This document shows positions 19,264-29,842 of a DNA stretch of 64,000 nucleotides, one piece after another. Position 1 is the first letter of the stretch. Each line of letters starts with the position of its first letter. Source of the DNA: Ancylobacter sonchi (lineage in GTDB: Bacteria > Pseudomonadota > Alphaproteobacteria > Rhizobiales > Xanthobacteraceae). Both the position numbers and the translations under genes were made by a program. The stretch is from contig NZ_JAHBGF010000016.1 in assembly GCF_018390695.1 (NCBI RefSeq), positions 124,001-188,000 of the forward strand. Reading direction: 5' to 3'. Under the pieces are notes generated by a model that worked only from the letters and a program-made list of their open reading frames with translations, ran no database searches and had not been told where the DNA came from.

Positions 19264-20529
19264 CTATTCCGCCAGCGCCCGCCAAGCGATGTCGGAGCGG
19301 CAGAAGCCTTCCGGCCAGTCGATGCGCGCCACCGCGTCATAGGCGCGCTCGCGCGCCTCGGCGACATTGGCGCCGATGGCGGTGACGTTGAGCACCCGCC
19401 CGCCATTGGCCAGCAGTTGCGCGCCCTCGCGCCGCGTGCCGGCGTGGAAGACATGCACGCCCGGCGTCGAGCCGGCGACCTCGACGCCGTTGATCGGCGT
19501 GCCCTTCTCATAGGAGCCGGGATAGCCGCGCGCCGCCATGACCACGGTGATGGCGGCGTCCGGCACCATCGACACCCGCTCGTCGGCCAGCGCGCCGGTG
19601 GCGGTGGCGTAAAGCAGCTCCAGCAGGTCGCCTTCCAGCCGCATCAGCAGCACCTGGCATTCCGGGTCGCCGAAGCGGACATTGTATTCGATGAGCTTCG
19701 GCCCATCGATGGTGATCATCAGCCCGGCGAACAGCACGCCCCGATAGGGGCTGCCACCGTCGGCGAGCGCGCGGGCGGTCGGCTTGACGATCTCGGCCAG
19801 CGTGCGGCGCTCCATCTCGGCGGTGAACACCGGCGCCGGCGAATAGGCGCCCATGCCGCCGGTATTCGGCCCCTGATCGCCGTCGAAGGCGCGCTTATGG
19901 TCCTGCGCCGAGCCGAAGGGCAGCACCGTCTCGCCGTCGACCAGGCAGAAGAAGCTCACCTCCTCGCCTTCGAGGAACTCCTCGATGAGGATCTCGGTGC
20001 CGGGGGTGCCCATGGCGAACACCTCGTCGACGGCGGCGAGCGCCTCTTCCAGCGTCATGGCGACGACGACGCCCTTGCCGGCCATCAGCCCGTCGGCCTT
20101 CAGCACGATCGGCGCGCCGCGCCGGCGCACGAAGTCGCGCGCGGCCTCCGCCTGCGAGAAGCGTCCGAAGGCGGCGGTCGGAATGTCGTGCTGGCGGCAC
20201 AGCTCCTTGGTGAACAGCTTGGAGCCTTCCAGCTGCGCCGCCACCCGGCGCGGGCCGAACACGTTGATGCCCTCGGCGGTCAGCCGGTCGGCGATGCCGT
20301 CGACCAGCGGTGCCTCGGGGCCGACCACCACCAGGTCGATCTTCTCGGCGGCGCAGACCGAGACGATGGCGTCATGGTCGGTGAGCGGGATGGTCTCGAT
20401 GCAGCGGGCATGCTCGGCGATGCCGGGATTGCCGGGAATGGCGATCAGCGCGGTGAGCGACGGGCTCTGCGCCAGCTTCCAGGCGAGTGCATGCTCGCGG
20501 CCGCCCGAACCCAGCAGCAGAACCTTCAT
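19264..20529 (-). CDS. purD: phosphoribosylamine-glycine ligase
   Basis: PurD ligates glycine to phosphoribosylamine in the second step of purine synthesis, using ATP. The 421-residue ATP-grasp protein begins [19 protein letters not shown]. It contains [20 protein letters not shown], the ATP-grasp lysine segment [18 protein letters not shown], and the metal-binding RFGDPECQ near residue 290. GGGAGACGAGG precedes the ATG. Confidence 0.96.
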   Translation of the reverse strand: MKVLLLGSGGREHALAWKLAQSPSLTALIAIPGNPGIAEHARCIETIPLTDHDAIVSVCAAEKIDLVVVGPEAPLVDGIADRLTAEGINVFGPRRVAAQLEGSKLFTKELCRQHDIPTAAFGRFSQAEAARDFVRRRGAPIVLKADGLMAGKGVVVAMTLEEALAAVDEVFAMGTPGTEILIEEFLEGEEVSFFCLVDGETVLPFGSAQDHKRAFDGDQGPNTGGMGAYSPAPVFTAEMERRTLAEIVKPTARALADGGSPYRGVLFAGLMITIDGPKLIEYNVRFGDPECQVLLMRLEGDLLELLYATATGALADERVSMVPDAAITVVMAARGYPGSYEKGTPINGVEVAGSTPGVHVFHAGTRREGAQLLANGGRVLNVTAIGANVAEARERAYDAVARIDWPEGFCRSDIAWRALAE

Positions 20530-20690
20530 GCCTCGTCTCCCTTTGCGCCACCCGGTTGCGCGTCATCCGATCCGCGCTTCGCCTAGACGACCGCGCCCCT
20601 CGGGGCAAGAGGGCGCTGCGATTCGGGCGCCTCACATAGGGCACCGCGAACAGAGGGCGACATGAGAGGGCCGGCGGACCGGGAACCCGC

Positions 20691-22706
<2,016 letters not shown>

Positions 22707-22716
22707 CGCCGCCGCC

Positions 22717-23919
22717 TCAGCCGAGCCGCGGCGGCATCGCCGGCGGGCGGCCCTGCCCCGGGGTGGCGCCCGGCGCGCGATTGCCGGTGATCACCCGATC
22801 GCCGACCGACAGCCCGCCGAGGATCTGCGTCATCGAGCGGTTCGACAGCCCCGTCGTCACCTTGCGCTCTTCCACGGCGCCGTCGCGGGTGAGTACGCGC
22901 ACGGTCTTCTCGCCGTCACGGCTGGCCCGGATCGCCGCGGTCGGCACCAGCGGCACGCCCTTGGCCTCGCCGAGGCGGAAGAACACCTGCGCCGTCATGC
23001 TGGTCATCAGCGTCAGGTCGTCGTTCGGCACGTCGATCAGCACATTGTAGAGCACCACGTCGTTGACGACGGTCGGCGTCGGCTCCACCTGCCGCACCGT
23101 GCCCTCCCAGCGCCGGTCCGGCAGGCCGAGGGTGTTGAAATAGCCGGGCGTGCCGACCTTGATGCGCGGAATGTCGCCTTCGGCCACCTGTGCCGTCACC
23201 GTCATGGTCTGCAGGTCGGCGATGCGCAGCACGATAGGGGCGGATTGGTTGGCGTTCAGCGTCTGGCCCGGCTTGGCCGAGAGCGAGACTACCGTGCCGT
23301 CCATCGGCGCGTAGATCTTGGTGTAGCCGAGATTGGCGAGGTCGCCGTCCAGCGTCGCCTGCGTCTGCTTGATCTGCGCCTGCAGCGCATCGATCTTGGC
23401 TTCGCTGATGCGCGCCGTCGCGGTGGCAGCGTCGGCGGCGTCCTTGCTGCCGGACTGGTTGGCGAGCAATTGCTGGGCCCGCTCGTTGCGCAGCCGGTCC
23501 AGCACCAGCTGCGCCTGCGCCTGCGCCAGCTGCGCCTTGAGGTTGTCGAGATTGGCGCGGTCGCCGGTGACGCGGGTCTGGTAGACGGTGGGGTCGATCT
23601 CGGCGAGCAGGTCGCCCTTCTTCACCACATCGCCGACATCGGGATTGATCGTGCGCAGCTGCCCGGAAACCTGAGTGCCGACATCGACATAGGTCTTGGG
23701 CTGGATATTGGCGATGGCGGTGACCAGCGTCTCGATGTCGCCCAGCTCGACCCGGCTGGTCTGATAGGCCGGTGCCTCGACGGCGCGCTCGCGTACGAAA
23801 TAGGCGTAGCCTGCCCCGCCGGCGGCAAGCAGCGCAACCAGCGCCAGCCACGGCCAGCGCCGCCGCCGACGCGGCACGGCGCGCGTCTCACCCACTTCCG
23901 TACCGGAGCGCTGGAGCAT
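22717..23919 (-). CDS. macA: MacA-type periplasmic adaptor (membrane fusion protein)
   Basis: A 400-residue periplasmic adaptor that couples MacB to an outer-membrane channel. It has a cytoplasmic Arg-rich start, one membrane helix (WPWLALVALLAAGGAGYAYF), a split biotinyl-lipoyl domain (VGTQVSGQLRTINPDVGDVV and YTKIYAPMDGTVVSLSAKPG), a helical hairpin rich in Gln/Ala (about residues 120-190), and beta-barrel and membrane-proximal domains. It is the first gene of the macAB pair. Confidence 0.92.
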   Translation of the reverse strand: MLQRSGTEVGETRAVPRRRRRWPWLALVALLAAGGAGYAYFVRERAVEAPAYQTSRVELGDIETLVTAIANIQPKTYVDVGTQVSGQLRTINPDVGDVVKKGDLLAEIDPTVYQTRVTGDRANLDNLKAQLAQAQAQLVLDRLRNERAQQLLANQSGSKDAADAATATARISEAKIDALQAQIKQTQATLDGDLANLGYTKIYAPMDGTVVSLSAKPGQTLNANQSAPIVLRIADLQTMTVTAQVAEGDIPRIKVGTPGYFNTLGLPDRRWEGTVRQVEPTPTVVNDVVLYNVLIDVPNDDLTLMTSMTAQVFFRLGEAKGVPLVPTAAIRASRDGEKTVRVLTRDGAVEERKVTTGLSNRSMTQILGGLSVGDRVITGNRAPGATPGQGRPPAMPPRLG

Positions 23920-24036
23920 CGTCGGTCCCGTCTCTTCCCCTGCCTTCCCAAGGGGATAGACTGGAAGCGGGAACGCGCAAAATGAATTCGCGGTAATGTC
24001 GAAACCGCCGGCTTCCCTCGGGTCGCGCCGTGCGGT

Positions 24037-24228
24037 TCATCGATCCTGCGGCCGGTATTCGCCGGTATCGGGATCCCGCTTCAGCGTCGCGGCAGGCGAG
24101 CGTGCCGCCGCCTCGTCGCGACGGGCCTCGTCGAGCTCCGCATTCACCCGGCGCGACTCCTGCGCCAGCATCTTGACCAGAGCGGCGGCGCCGAGGGCGC
24201 CCAAGGCGACGATCAGGAAGGGGGGCAT
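24037..24228 (-). CDS. small membrane-anchored hypothetical protein
   Basis: A 63-residue protein starting MPPFLIVALGALGAAALVKML, a single N-terminal membrane helix. A charged stretch of about 40 residues follows, with coiled-coil-like composition, ending RDPDTGEYRPQDR. GAGGGAA lies seven bases before the ATG. It follows the S49 peptidase gene by 16 bases on the same strand. Similar small proteins occur next to sppA in rhizobia. The function is unknown. Confidence 0.7.
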   Translation of the reverse strand: MPPFLIVALGALGAAALVKMLAQESRRVNAELDEARRDEAAARSPAATLKRDPDTGEYRPQDR

Positions 24229-24244
24229 GAACGGGTTCCCTCGA

Positions 24245-25135
24245 TTAGAGACCGAAGCGGCCCCACAGCGCCCGCGCCTCGGCAGCATGGAGCATCTCGT
24301 CGGCAAGACCGGCGCCGATCGCCGAAGCCGAGGCCGCCGCGCCGACGCCGGGGACGCGCCGGCTGAACAGACCACCGCCGGACTGGATCAGCGGAGTGAC
24401 GACCTTGTCGCCGTAGCGGGCGCGCAGGAACGAGCGCAGATCGCCGATGGTGTCGACGAGGCCGAGCTCCTGCGCCTGTTCCGCCGACCAGAACTCGCCG
24501 GAGAACAGCGTCGCCTCGTCGGCGGTCAGCACATCGCCGCGCCGGGTCCGCACCAGGCCGGCAAACACCGTGTGGATCTCCTTCTGCAGGCCCTTCAGCC
24601 GCTCGACATCCTCGGCCTTTTCCGGCTGGAAGGGATCGAGCATCACCTTGCGCTCGCCCGCGGTGTAGACGCGGCGGTCGATGCCGAGCTTGCCCAGCGC
24701 CCGGTCGAAGCCGAAACCGGCGCTCACCACCCCGATCGACCCGACGATCGAGAACGGGTCGGCGACGATCTCGTCGGCGGCACAGGCCAGCATGTAGCCG
24801 CCCGAGGCCGCCACATCCTCGACGAAGGCGAGAACCGGCAGCTGCTTTTCCGCCGCGAGGTCGCGGATGCGCCGGTAGATCAGATGCGACTGCGCCGGCG
24901 CGCCTCCCGGCGAATTGATCACCAGCGCCACCGCCTTGGCTCCCTTCACCGCGAAGGCCTTGTCGAGGCTCTTCGCCACCCCGGCGAGGGTGAGGGCGGG
25001 GCGCAGCGGCGAGCCGACGCCGATGGTACCGGTGAGCCGAACCACCGGCACGACGGCTGCGTCGTCGCGCAGCGCAGCCGGCAGGATGGGCGCCATGTGC
25101 CGGCGCAGCGAAGTGAACAGGGACGCGTTTGCCAT
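24245..25135 (-). CDS. S49-family signal-peptide-peptidase-like serine protease
   Basis: A 296-residue member of the SppA/SohB family. The nucleophile Ser is in DVAASGGYMLACAADEIVA, and the general-base Lys is probably in GERKVMLDPFQPEK. VINSPGGAPAQS forms the oxyanion region. There is no long N-terminal membrane helix, so it is the short single-domain form. The ATG at 25135 gives MANASLFTSL; an in-frame TTG two codons earlier is less likely. It may degrade leftover signal peptides, but no substrate is shown. Confidence 0.85.
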   Translation of the reverse strand: MANASLFTSLRRHMAPILPAALRDDAAVVPVVRLTGTIGVGSPLRPALTLAGVAKSLDKAFAVKGAKAVALVINSPGGAPAQSHLIYRRIRDLAAEKQLPVLAFVEDVAASGGYMLACAADEIVADPFSIVGSIGVVSAGFGFDRALGKLGIDRRVYTAGERKVMLDPFQPEKAEDVERLKGLQKEIHTVFAGLVRTRRGDVLTADEATLFSGEFWSAEQAQELGLVDTIGDLRSFLRARYGDKVVTPLIQSGGGLFSRRVPGVGAAASASAIGAGLADEMLHAAEARALWGRFGL

Positions 25136-25212
25136 GTGCAAGACATAGGGCGCCGCGCGAAAAGGCTCAAGCGCCCACGCCGCCGCCGGCGATAACGCTC
25201 CGGCGAGGCACT

Positions 25213-25254
25213 TCAGAGGGGAAGCTTCAGGCGAGGCGTGTCAGGCGAGGCCCG
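25213..25254 (-). repeat. three 14-bp tandem units across the methyltransferase stop
   Basis: On the plus strand three consecutive 14-base units begin TCAG: TCAGAGGGGAAGCT, TCAGGCGAGGCGTG and TCAGGCGAGGCCCG. Read on the coding (minus) strand, each ends in CTGA. The real stop is in the unit at 25241-25254, and the two downstream units repeat the gene end with its stop. Confidence 0.6.
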
Positions 25255-26020
25255 CTCCCTCGCGCAGCACCGCCTCGGCCTGTGGTGTCGGCTGGCCCTC
25301 GCCATCGGCGAGCAGCAGCCCGGGCAGCAGCGCCGGCGGGGTGCGGCGCCCCTTCACCGCCCCGACCAGCACCCGGATCGCCGGCGCCTCCGGCCGGCCA
25401 TGCACCGGACGGATCGTCACAGCGCCGAAACGCCCAGTCAGCGTCGCGAGGATGATGTCGAGCGCCTCTGGCCGGTGGATGAGGATAAGCCGGCCGCCGG
25501 GGGCCAATAGCCGCTCGCCCGCCCGTACCCAGTCTTCCAGCGCATTGTCCGGCGTCATATGGGCGAGCGCCCGCCGGTCGCTCGGCGAAATCCGGTGGCG
25601 CGCCGGATCGTTGAAGGGCGGGTTCATCAGCACCGCGTCGGCGGCGCGGGGACCGGGTGCGGCCGGCCCGCCCGGCCGGGCGAGCATCGCGATGTCGGCC
25701 TCCACCACCGCGACCCGCGCCGACAGGTCGGGTTGCTGGCGCTCGGCATTGCGGCGGGCCAGCGCGGCGGTCGCCGGGTCGAGCTCGACGAGATGCAGCC
25801 GCGCGGCGGGCAGCCGCACCGCCACCGCAAGGCCCGCCGCGCCGACGCCGGCACCGAGATCCACCACATGCCGGGCCGAGGCCGGCACGCTGGCGGCGAG
25901 CAGCAGCGCGTCATGGCCCGCGCGATGGCCGCGCGCCGGCTGCAGCAGCCGCAGCCGGCCGCCGAGCAGCGCGTCGTCGGTGAGCGGCAGGACCTCCGGG
26001 GGAGGCAAGGCCTCGCTCAT
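25241..26020 (-). CDS. tRNA1(Val) (adenine37-N6)-methyltransferase-like protein
   Basis: A 259-residue Rossmann methyltransferase. It has the SAM motif VVDLGAGVGAAGLAVAVR, the acidic residue of strand 2 in LHLVELDP, and the catalytic NPPF in AVLMNPPFNDP, which marks amino-methylation of adenine or of a protein N-terminus. It resembles the TrmN6 (YfiC) group that modifies A37 of tRNA-Val. The substrate assignment is by family only. The start overlaps the preceding DUF2007 gene by ATGA. Confidence 0.82.
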   Translation of the reverse strand: MSEALPPPEVLPLTDDALLGGRLRLLQPARGHRAGHDALLLAASVPASARHVVDLGAGVGAAGLAVAVRLPAARLHLVELDPATAALARRNAERQQPDLSARVAVVEADIAMLARPGGPAAPGPRAADAVLMNPPFNDPARHRISPSDRRALAHMTPDNALEDWVRAGERLLAPGGRLILIHRPEALDIILATLTGRFGAVTIRPVHGRPEAPAIRVLVGAVKGRRTPPALLPGLLLADGEGQPTPQAEAVLREGAGLA

Positions 26021-26253
26021 TCCGGCACCAGTTCGCGCCCGAGCCCGGCGGCGACCAGAAGGCGGCGGGCGCGATTCGCCGCGTCGTCCTCCACCAGGAG
26101 GCGGCGGGGAATGACCCCGAGCGAGCCTTCGAGGATGCTCATGTGCCGGTCGAGCACCAGATGGCCGATGCCTTCCGCCGCCAGCAGCGCCTCGACGGCG
26201 GAGATGAGGACCGGATCGTTGGTACGCATGATTTCCCGCATGGACACCATCAT
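26017..26253 (-). CDS. DUF2007-domain small protein
   Basis: A protein of about 78 residues containing REIMRTNDPVLISAVEALLAAEGI, the pattern of DUF2007 proteins (PII-like fold, putative signalling). It ends GRELVPE and overlaps the methyltransferase start by four bases, so the two are coupled. Four ATGs are possible (26253, 26250, 26241, 26229). I take the first because GGGGAG lies ten bases upstream, although most relatives start nearer 26241. The function is unknown. Confidence 0.75.
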   Translation of the reverse strand: MMVSMREIMRTNDPVLISAVEALLAAEGIGHLVLDRHMSILEGSLGVIPRRLLVEDDAANRARRLLVAAGLGRELVPE

Positions 26254-26350
26254 GGCACGACGCTCCCCGGCTGGGGAGGGGCGCCGGCCTCGGGGCATCG
26301 GCCGCTCCGACGCCCGGAAGCGGAGCCGGACTGCCGTTTCCGCCGACGGC

Positions 26351-26379
26351 TTGCCCGATCGGGGGGGCTGTCCTTATTG
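26351..26379 (+). promoter_or_regulatory. candidate promoter of the prenyl diphosphate synthase gene
   Basis: TTGCCC (26351-26356) and TTATTG (26374-26379) are separated by 17 bases, 30 bases before the start codon, in the divergent gap between the DUF2007 gene and this gene. This is sequence resemblance only. Confidence 0.4.
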
Positions 26380-26408
26380 TGGCGCCGGTTTTTACATCCT
26401 GTCGGAAA

Positions 26409-27425
26409 ATGACTGTGGCTGTCGTCGTTCCCTTCGATCCCGTTGCCGAACCGTCGCTCGAGACCATCCTCTCTCTCGTCCGCGACGACATGGAGCGCGT
26501 GAATGCGCTGATCCTGTCGCGCACCGGCTCCGACGTCACCATGATCCCCGAGGTGGCGCAGCATCTTATTTCCTCCGGCGGCAAACGTCTGCGTCCGATG
26601 CTGACCATCGCTACCGCAGTGCTCGCCGGCTATCAGGGCGACGGGCATGTGAAACTCGCCGCCTCCGTCGAGTTCATGCACACCGCGACGCTGCTGCACG
26701 ACGACGTGGTTGATGACAGCGACATGCGGCGCGGCAAGCCCGCCGCCCGCATGCTGTGGGGCAATGAGGCGAGCGTGCTGGTCGGCGACTTCCTGCTCGG
26801 CCAGGCGTTCCGCATGATGATCGAGGTCGGCGACCTGCGCTGCCTCGACATCCTGTCGACCGCCGCCGTGCTGATCGCGGAGGGCGAGGTGGCCCAGCTC
26901 GCCGCCGCTAAGAACACCGCGACCAGCGAAGACGAGTATCTCACCGTCATCCGCGGGAAGACGGCGGAACTGTTCGCCGCCGCCTGCGAGGTCGGTCCGG
27001 TGCTCGGCAAGCTCACCAAGGCCGAGCAGGCGGCCTGCCGCAGCTATGGCATGAATCTCGGCATCGCCTTCCAGCTCATCGACGACGCGCTCGACTATGG
27101 CGGGCAGCGCGCCAAGCTCGGCAAGAACGTCGGCGACGATTTCCGTGAGGGCAAGATCACCCTCCCGATCGTGCTCGCCTTCCGGCGGGGCAATGAGGAG
27201 GAGCGGGCGTTCTGGACCCGCTGCCTGCAGGATGGCGAGATCGGCGAGGGCGACCTCGAACGGGCGATCGAGCTGCTGTCCCGCCACAACGCGCTCGCCG
27301 ACACGGTGGAACGCGCCCGCCACTACGGCGCCATCGCCCGCGACGCCCTCGGCCTGTTCCGGGACGGCCCGGCCAAGCAGGCGCTGATCGACGTGGTGGA
27401 GTTCTGCGTCGCAAGAGCCCGCTGA
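26409..27425 (+). CDS. ispB: long-chain polyprenyl diphosphate synthase (octa-/decaprenyl)
   Basis: This 338-residue trans-prenyltransferase builds the ubiquinone side chain from farnesyl diphosphate and IPP. The first Asp-rich motif is LLHDDVVDDSDMRRG (near residues 92-106) and the second FQLIDDALDYGG. SSGGKRLRPML is the IPP-binding region. The small residues before the first Asp motif fit a long-chain product; alphaproteobacteria usually make the C50 chain. The start is the ATG at 26409, giving MTVAVVVPFDP. Confidence 0.93.
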   Translation: MTVAVVVPFDPVAEPSLETILSLVRDDMERVNALILSRTGSDVTMIPEVAQHLISSGGKRLRPMLTIATAVLAGYQGDGHVKLAASVEFMHTATLLHDDVVDDSDMRRGKPAARMLWGNEASVLVGDFLLGQAFRMMIEVGDLRCLDILSTAAVLIAEGEVAQLAAAKNTATSEDEYLTVIRGKTAELFAAACEVGPVLGKLTKAEQAACRSYGMNLGIAFQLIDDALDYGGQRAKLGKNVGDDFREGKITLPIVLAFRRGNEEERAFWTRCLQDGEIGEGDLERAIELLSRHNALADTVERARHYGAIARDALGLFRDGPAKQALIDVVEFCVARAR

Positions 27426-27486
27426 CGAGGGCCCGCTGACAGGGGCTCGCTGCCAAGGACCGCTGCCAAGGCCCGCTGAAAGGCGA
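27420..27486 (+). repeat. five tandem 13-14-bp units beginning at the ispB stop
   Basis: Starting in the last codons of ispB, the sequence repeats as CGCTGACGAGGGCC, CGCTGACAGGGGCT, CGCTGCCAAGGAC, CGCTGCCAAGGCC and CGCTGAAAGGCG. The first unit holds the stop codon TGA, and two later units hold the same CGCTGA. The array fills nearly the whole gap to the next gene. Confidence 0.7.
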
Positions 27487-27494
27487 TCCGGCGG

Positions 27495-27818
27495 TCAGCC
27501 GCGCGGCGCGTAGAGGATGATCGCCGCGCCGGCGAGGCAGACTGTACCGCCGACCACGTCCCAGCGGTCGGGACGAAAGCCTTCGACCGCCCACAGCCAG
27601 GCCAGCGACGCGACGATGTAGACGCCGCCATAGGTGGCAAAGGCACGCCCGGCGTGCTCGGCATCAACCTTGGTCAGCAGCGCCCCGAAGGCGATCAGGC
27701 TCAGCGCCCCCGGCGCCAGCCACAGCGGGTTGGCGCCGGAGCGCACCACCGCCCAGAAGGCGAAGCAGCCGGCGATCTCGGCGAGCGCCGCCAGCGCGTA
27801 GATCAAGGCCGTCGTCAT
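27495..27818 (-). CDS. YnfA-type (UPF0060) small membrane protein
   Basis: A 107-residue integral membrane protein with four hydrophobic segments, matching the UPF0060/YnfA family. It begins [17 protein letters not shown] and contains [20 protein letters not shown] and [16 protein letters not shown]. The fold is like small multidrug transporters, and export activity has been suggested for relatives, but the role here is unknown. It follows ispE by 24 bases on the same strand. Confidence 0.88.
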   Translation of the reverse strand: MTTALIYALAALAEIAGCFAFWAVVRSGANPLWLAPGALSLIAFGALLTKVDAEHAGRAFATYGGVYIVASLAWLWAVEGFRPDRWDVVGGTVCLAGAAIILYAPRG

Positions 27819-27842
27819 TCCGCCCCCGTCAGCCCGACATCG

Positions 27843-28778
27843 TCAGCCGAGCACCGTCGACTTCACCCACCAGTCCGGCCGCGCGGCGATGACGGCCTTC
27901 GCCGCCCGCGCGGCGGCGCGGCAATCGTCATAGAGCCCGAAAAACGTCGCCCCCGAGCCGGACATGCGCACCAGCCGCACCTCCGGCGTCGCGGCGAGCA
28001 CATCCGCCACCTCGCCGAGCGAGAGTTCGAGCGCGCGGGCGGGCGGCTCGAGATCGTTCGGCACTTCGACGAGGAAAGCGAGCGCCTCCGCGCGTGTCGC
28101 AAAGCCGTCGGGCCGCGGCGGCGGCCGGCGTATCTCTCCCGGCGCGAGGCCGAGGGCGCGAAACACCGACGCCGTCGCCACCGGAAGGCGCGGATTGACC
28201 AGCACCAAGCCGAAACGCGGCAGGGCGACCGGGGAGAGCGCTTCGCCGCGCCCACCCATCCAGCTGGAGCGGCCATAGAGGCAGACCGGCACGTCGGAGC
28301 CGGTGGCGAGCGCCGCCGCGTAGAGGCGCGGATCGTCCGGCGCCAGCCCGTTCGTGCGGGCGAGCAGCCGCAGCGCCGCCGCCCCGTCCGCCGAACCGCC
28401 GCCAATGCCGGAGGCGACCGGCAGCCGCTTGTCGAGCACGAAGCGGCCAATCCTCAGCCCCTCGACCCGCGCCTTGAGTTCGCGTGCGGCCTTCAGCACC
28501 AGATTGTCGGGCTCGACGGTGAGCGTCGCCGCGCCCGGACCGGCAAGATCGAGGCCGGGTTCGCCCTCCGGCTCGTAGGTCAAGCGGTCGCCGGCGCCGG
28601 CAAAGGCGACGAGGCTCGACAATTCGTGATAGCCGTCCGCCCGGCGGCCGAGCACGGCGAGGGACAGGTTGATTTTCGCCGGAGCTCGCTCGGCCAACCG
28701 CGCGAGGAGCGAGGACGAAGCAGGCAAGGACGGGGCGGGCGCCACGACGGCAGCAATCGGCATGTTCGGATCGGCCAT
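27843..28778 (-). CDS. ispE: 4-diphosphocytidyl-2-C-methyl-D-erythritol kinase
   Basis: IspE phosphorylates CDP-methylerythritol in the non-mevalonate isoprenoid pathway. The 311-residue GHMP kinase shows the substrate motif APAKINLSLAVLGRRADGYHEL, the ATP loop LPVASGIGGGSADGAA and the third motif VRMSGSGATFFGL. The ATG at 28778 (MADPNMPIAAVV) is chosen; an ATG at 28763 is an alternative. It is divergent from rimP, and its neighbour ispB uses the product of the same pathway. Confidence 0.94.
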   Translation of the reverse strand: MADPNMPIAAVVAPAPSLPASSSLLARLAERAPAKINLSLAVLGRRADGYHELSSLVAFAGAGDRLTYEPEGEPGLDLAGPGAATLTVEPDNLVLKAARELKARVEGLRIGRFVLDKRLPVASGIGGGSADGAAALRLLARTNGLAPDDPRLYAAALATGSDVPVCLYGRSSWMGGRGEALSPVALPRFGLVLVNPRLPVATASVFRALGLAPGEIRRPPPRPDGFATRAEALAFLVEVPNDLEPPARALELSLGEVADVLAATPEVRLVRMSGSGATFFGLYDDCRAAARAAKAVIAARPDWWVKSTVLG

Positions 28779-28859
28779 GATCTGCTTATGGGCGGCGGCG
28801 CGACGGCCGGCAAGCCGCCTTCGACACCGGCGGTGAATTGCCCCTCCCGACGCGGCGAC

Positions 28860-28889
28860 TTGCGCCGGACCCGCATTTCGCTGTATATG
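28860..28889 (+). promoter_or_regulatory. candidate promoter of the rimP-nusA-infB operon
   Basis: TTGCGC (28860-28865) and TATATG (28884-28889) lie 18 bases apart in the AT-rich part of the ispE/rimP divergent gap. They would start an RNA near 28896 with a leader of about 100 bases that contains the hairpin at 28931. Confidence 0.45.
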
Positions 28890-28930
28890 ACGGCCATTCA
28901 CTTATCTCAGATGGCCTGACGGTCGGTTGA

Positions 28931-28963
28931 GAGTGGGTTCCACCGCCGGGACCCGCTCTTTTT
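28931..28963 (+). terminator. rho-independent terminator / attenuator in the rimP leader
   Basis: GAGTGGGTTCC (28931-28941) pairs with GGGACCCGCTC (28948-28958) through 11 pairs, two of them G-U, around a six-base loop. TTTTT follows directly. It lies 33 bases before the rimP start and about 35 bases after the candidate promoter, so it would stop transcription before the operon. TCTCA at 28905-28909 can pair instead with TGAGA at 28928-28932, which would break the stem base and act as an antiterminator. Premature terminators ahead of rimP-nusA have been described in other bacteria. Confidence 0.6.
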
Positions 28964-28996
28964 GCATTGCGGACCATCACGGGTCCGGCGAGGACG

Positions 28997-29842
28997 ATGA
29001 GCGAGAACGACATCAAGTCCGACAAGGTTGCCGAGCCGGTTTTCGAAACCCGGCTGGACGAGCCGCGTCTCGTCACCGAGACCGGCCCTGCCGCGCGGGT
29101 GGCGGCGATCGTCGCGCCGGTGCTGGAAGGCCTCGGCTTCCGGCTGGTCCGGGTCAAGATCTCCGGCGGCGACGCGATGACGCTGCAGATCATGGCCGAG
29201 CGGCCGGACGGTTCGTTCGGCATCGAGGAATGCGAGGCGGCGAGCCGCGCGATCTCGCCGGTGCTCGACGTCGAGGATCCGATCTCCGGCGCCTACAATC
29301 TCGAAATGTCCTCGCCCGGCATCGACCGGCCGCTGGTGCGCTCCAGCGACTTCGACCGCTGGGCCGGCCACGAGGCCAAGGTGGAGCTCGCCGTGCCGTT
29401 CGACGGCCGCAAGCGGTTCCGCGGCCTGCTGCTGGGCCAGAAGAACGGCGCAGCGGTCATCCGCCTGCCCGACGCTCCGGCCGGCACGCCCGACACCTAT
29501 GAGCTGCCCATCGCCGATATCGGCGAGGCGCGCCTCGTCATGACCGACGCGCTGATCCGCGACGCCTTGCGCCGCGACAAGGCTCTGCGCGAGGGCGCGG
29601 GGATCGACGAGGACGATATCGATACCGCCGATCTCGGCGACGCGTCGTTCGAGGACGATGCCGACGAAGTGGAAGACGGCGAGGCGGAAGGCGACGAAAC
29701 TGTCGTCCGCATCGTTCCGGCCAAGAAGATGCCGGTGCGCGCCACGCCGAAGGCGAAGCCCGCCTACAAGCCGAAGGGCGCCGCCAAACCCGCCAAGAAA
29801 TCCAACGCAAAACGCAAATCCCCCGCGAAGGAGACGCACTGA
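28997..29842 (+). CDS. rimP: ribosome maturation factor RimP, with acidic/basic C-terminal extension
   Basis: RimP binds the 30S subunit late in assembly. The 281-residue protein has the N-domain pattern [16 protein letters not shown] and [17 protein letters not shown], then the SH3-like C-domain. After about residue 185 it carries an extra 90-residue tail: an acidic block ([20 protein letters not shown]) followed by a Lys/Ala-rich block ([18 protein letters not shown]). E. coli RimP is about 150 residues. Its stop overlaps the nusA start (TGATG). Confidence 0.93.
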   Translation: MSENDIKSDKVAEPVFETRLDEPRLVTETGPAARVAAIVAPVLEGLGFRLVRVKISGGDAMTLQIMAERPDGSFGIEECEAASRAISPVLDVEDPISGAYNLEMSSPGIDRPLVRSSDFDRWAGHEAKVELAVPFDGRKRFRGLLLGQKNGAAVIRLPDAPAGTPDTYELPIADIGEARLVMTDALIRDALRRDKALREGAGIDEDDIDTADLGDASFEDDADEVEDGEAEGDETVVRIVPAKKMPVRATPKAKPAYKPKGAAKPAKKSNAKRKSPAKETH

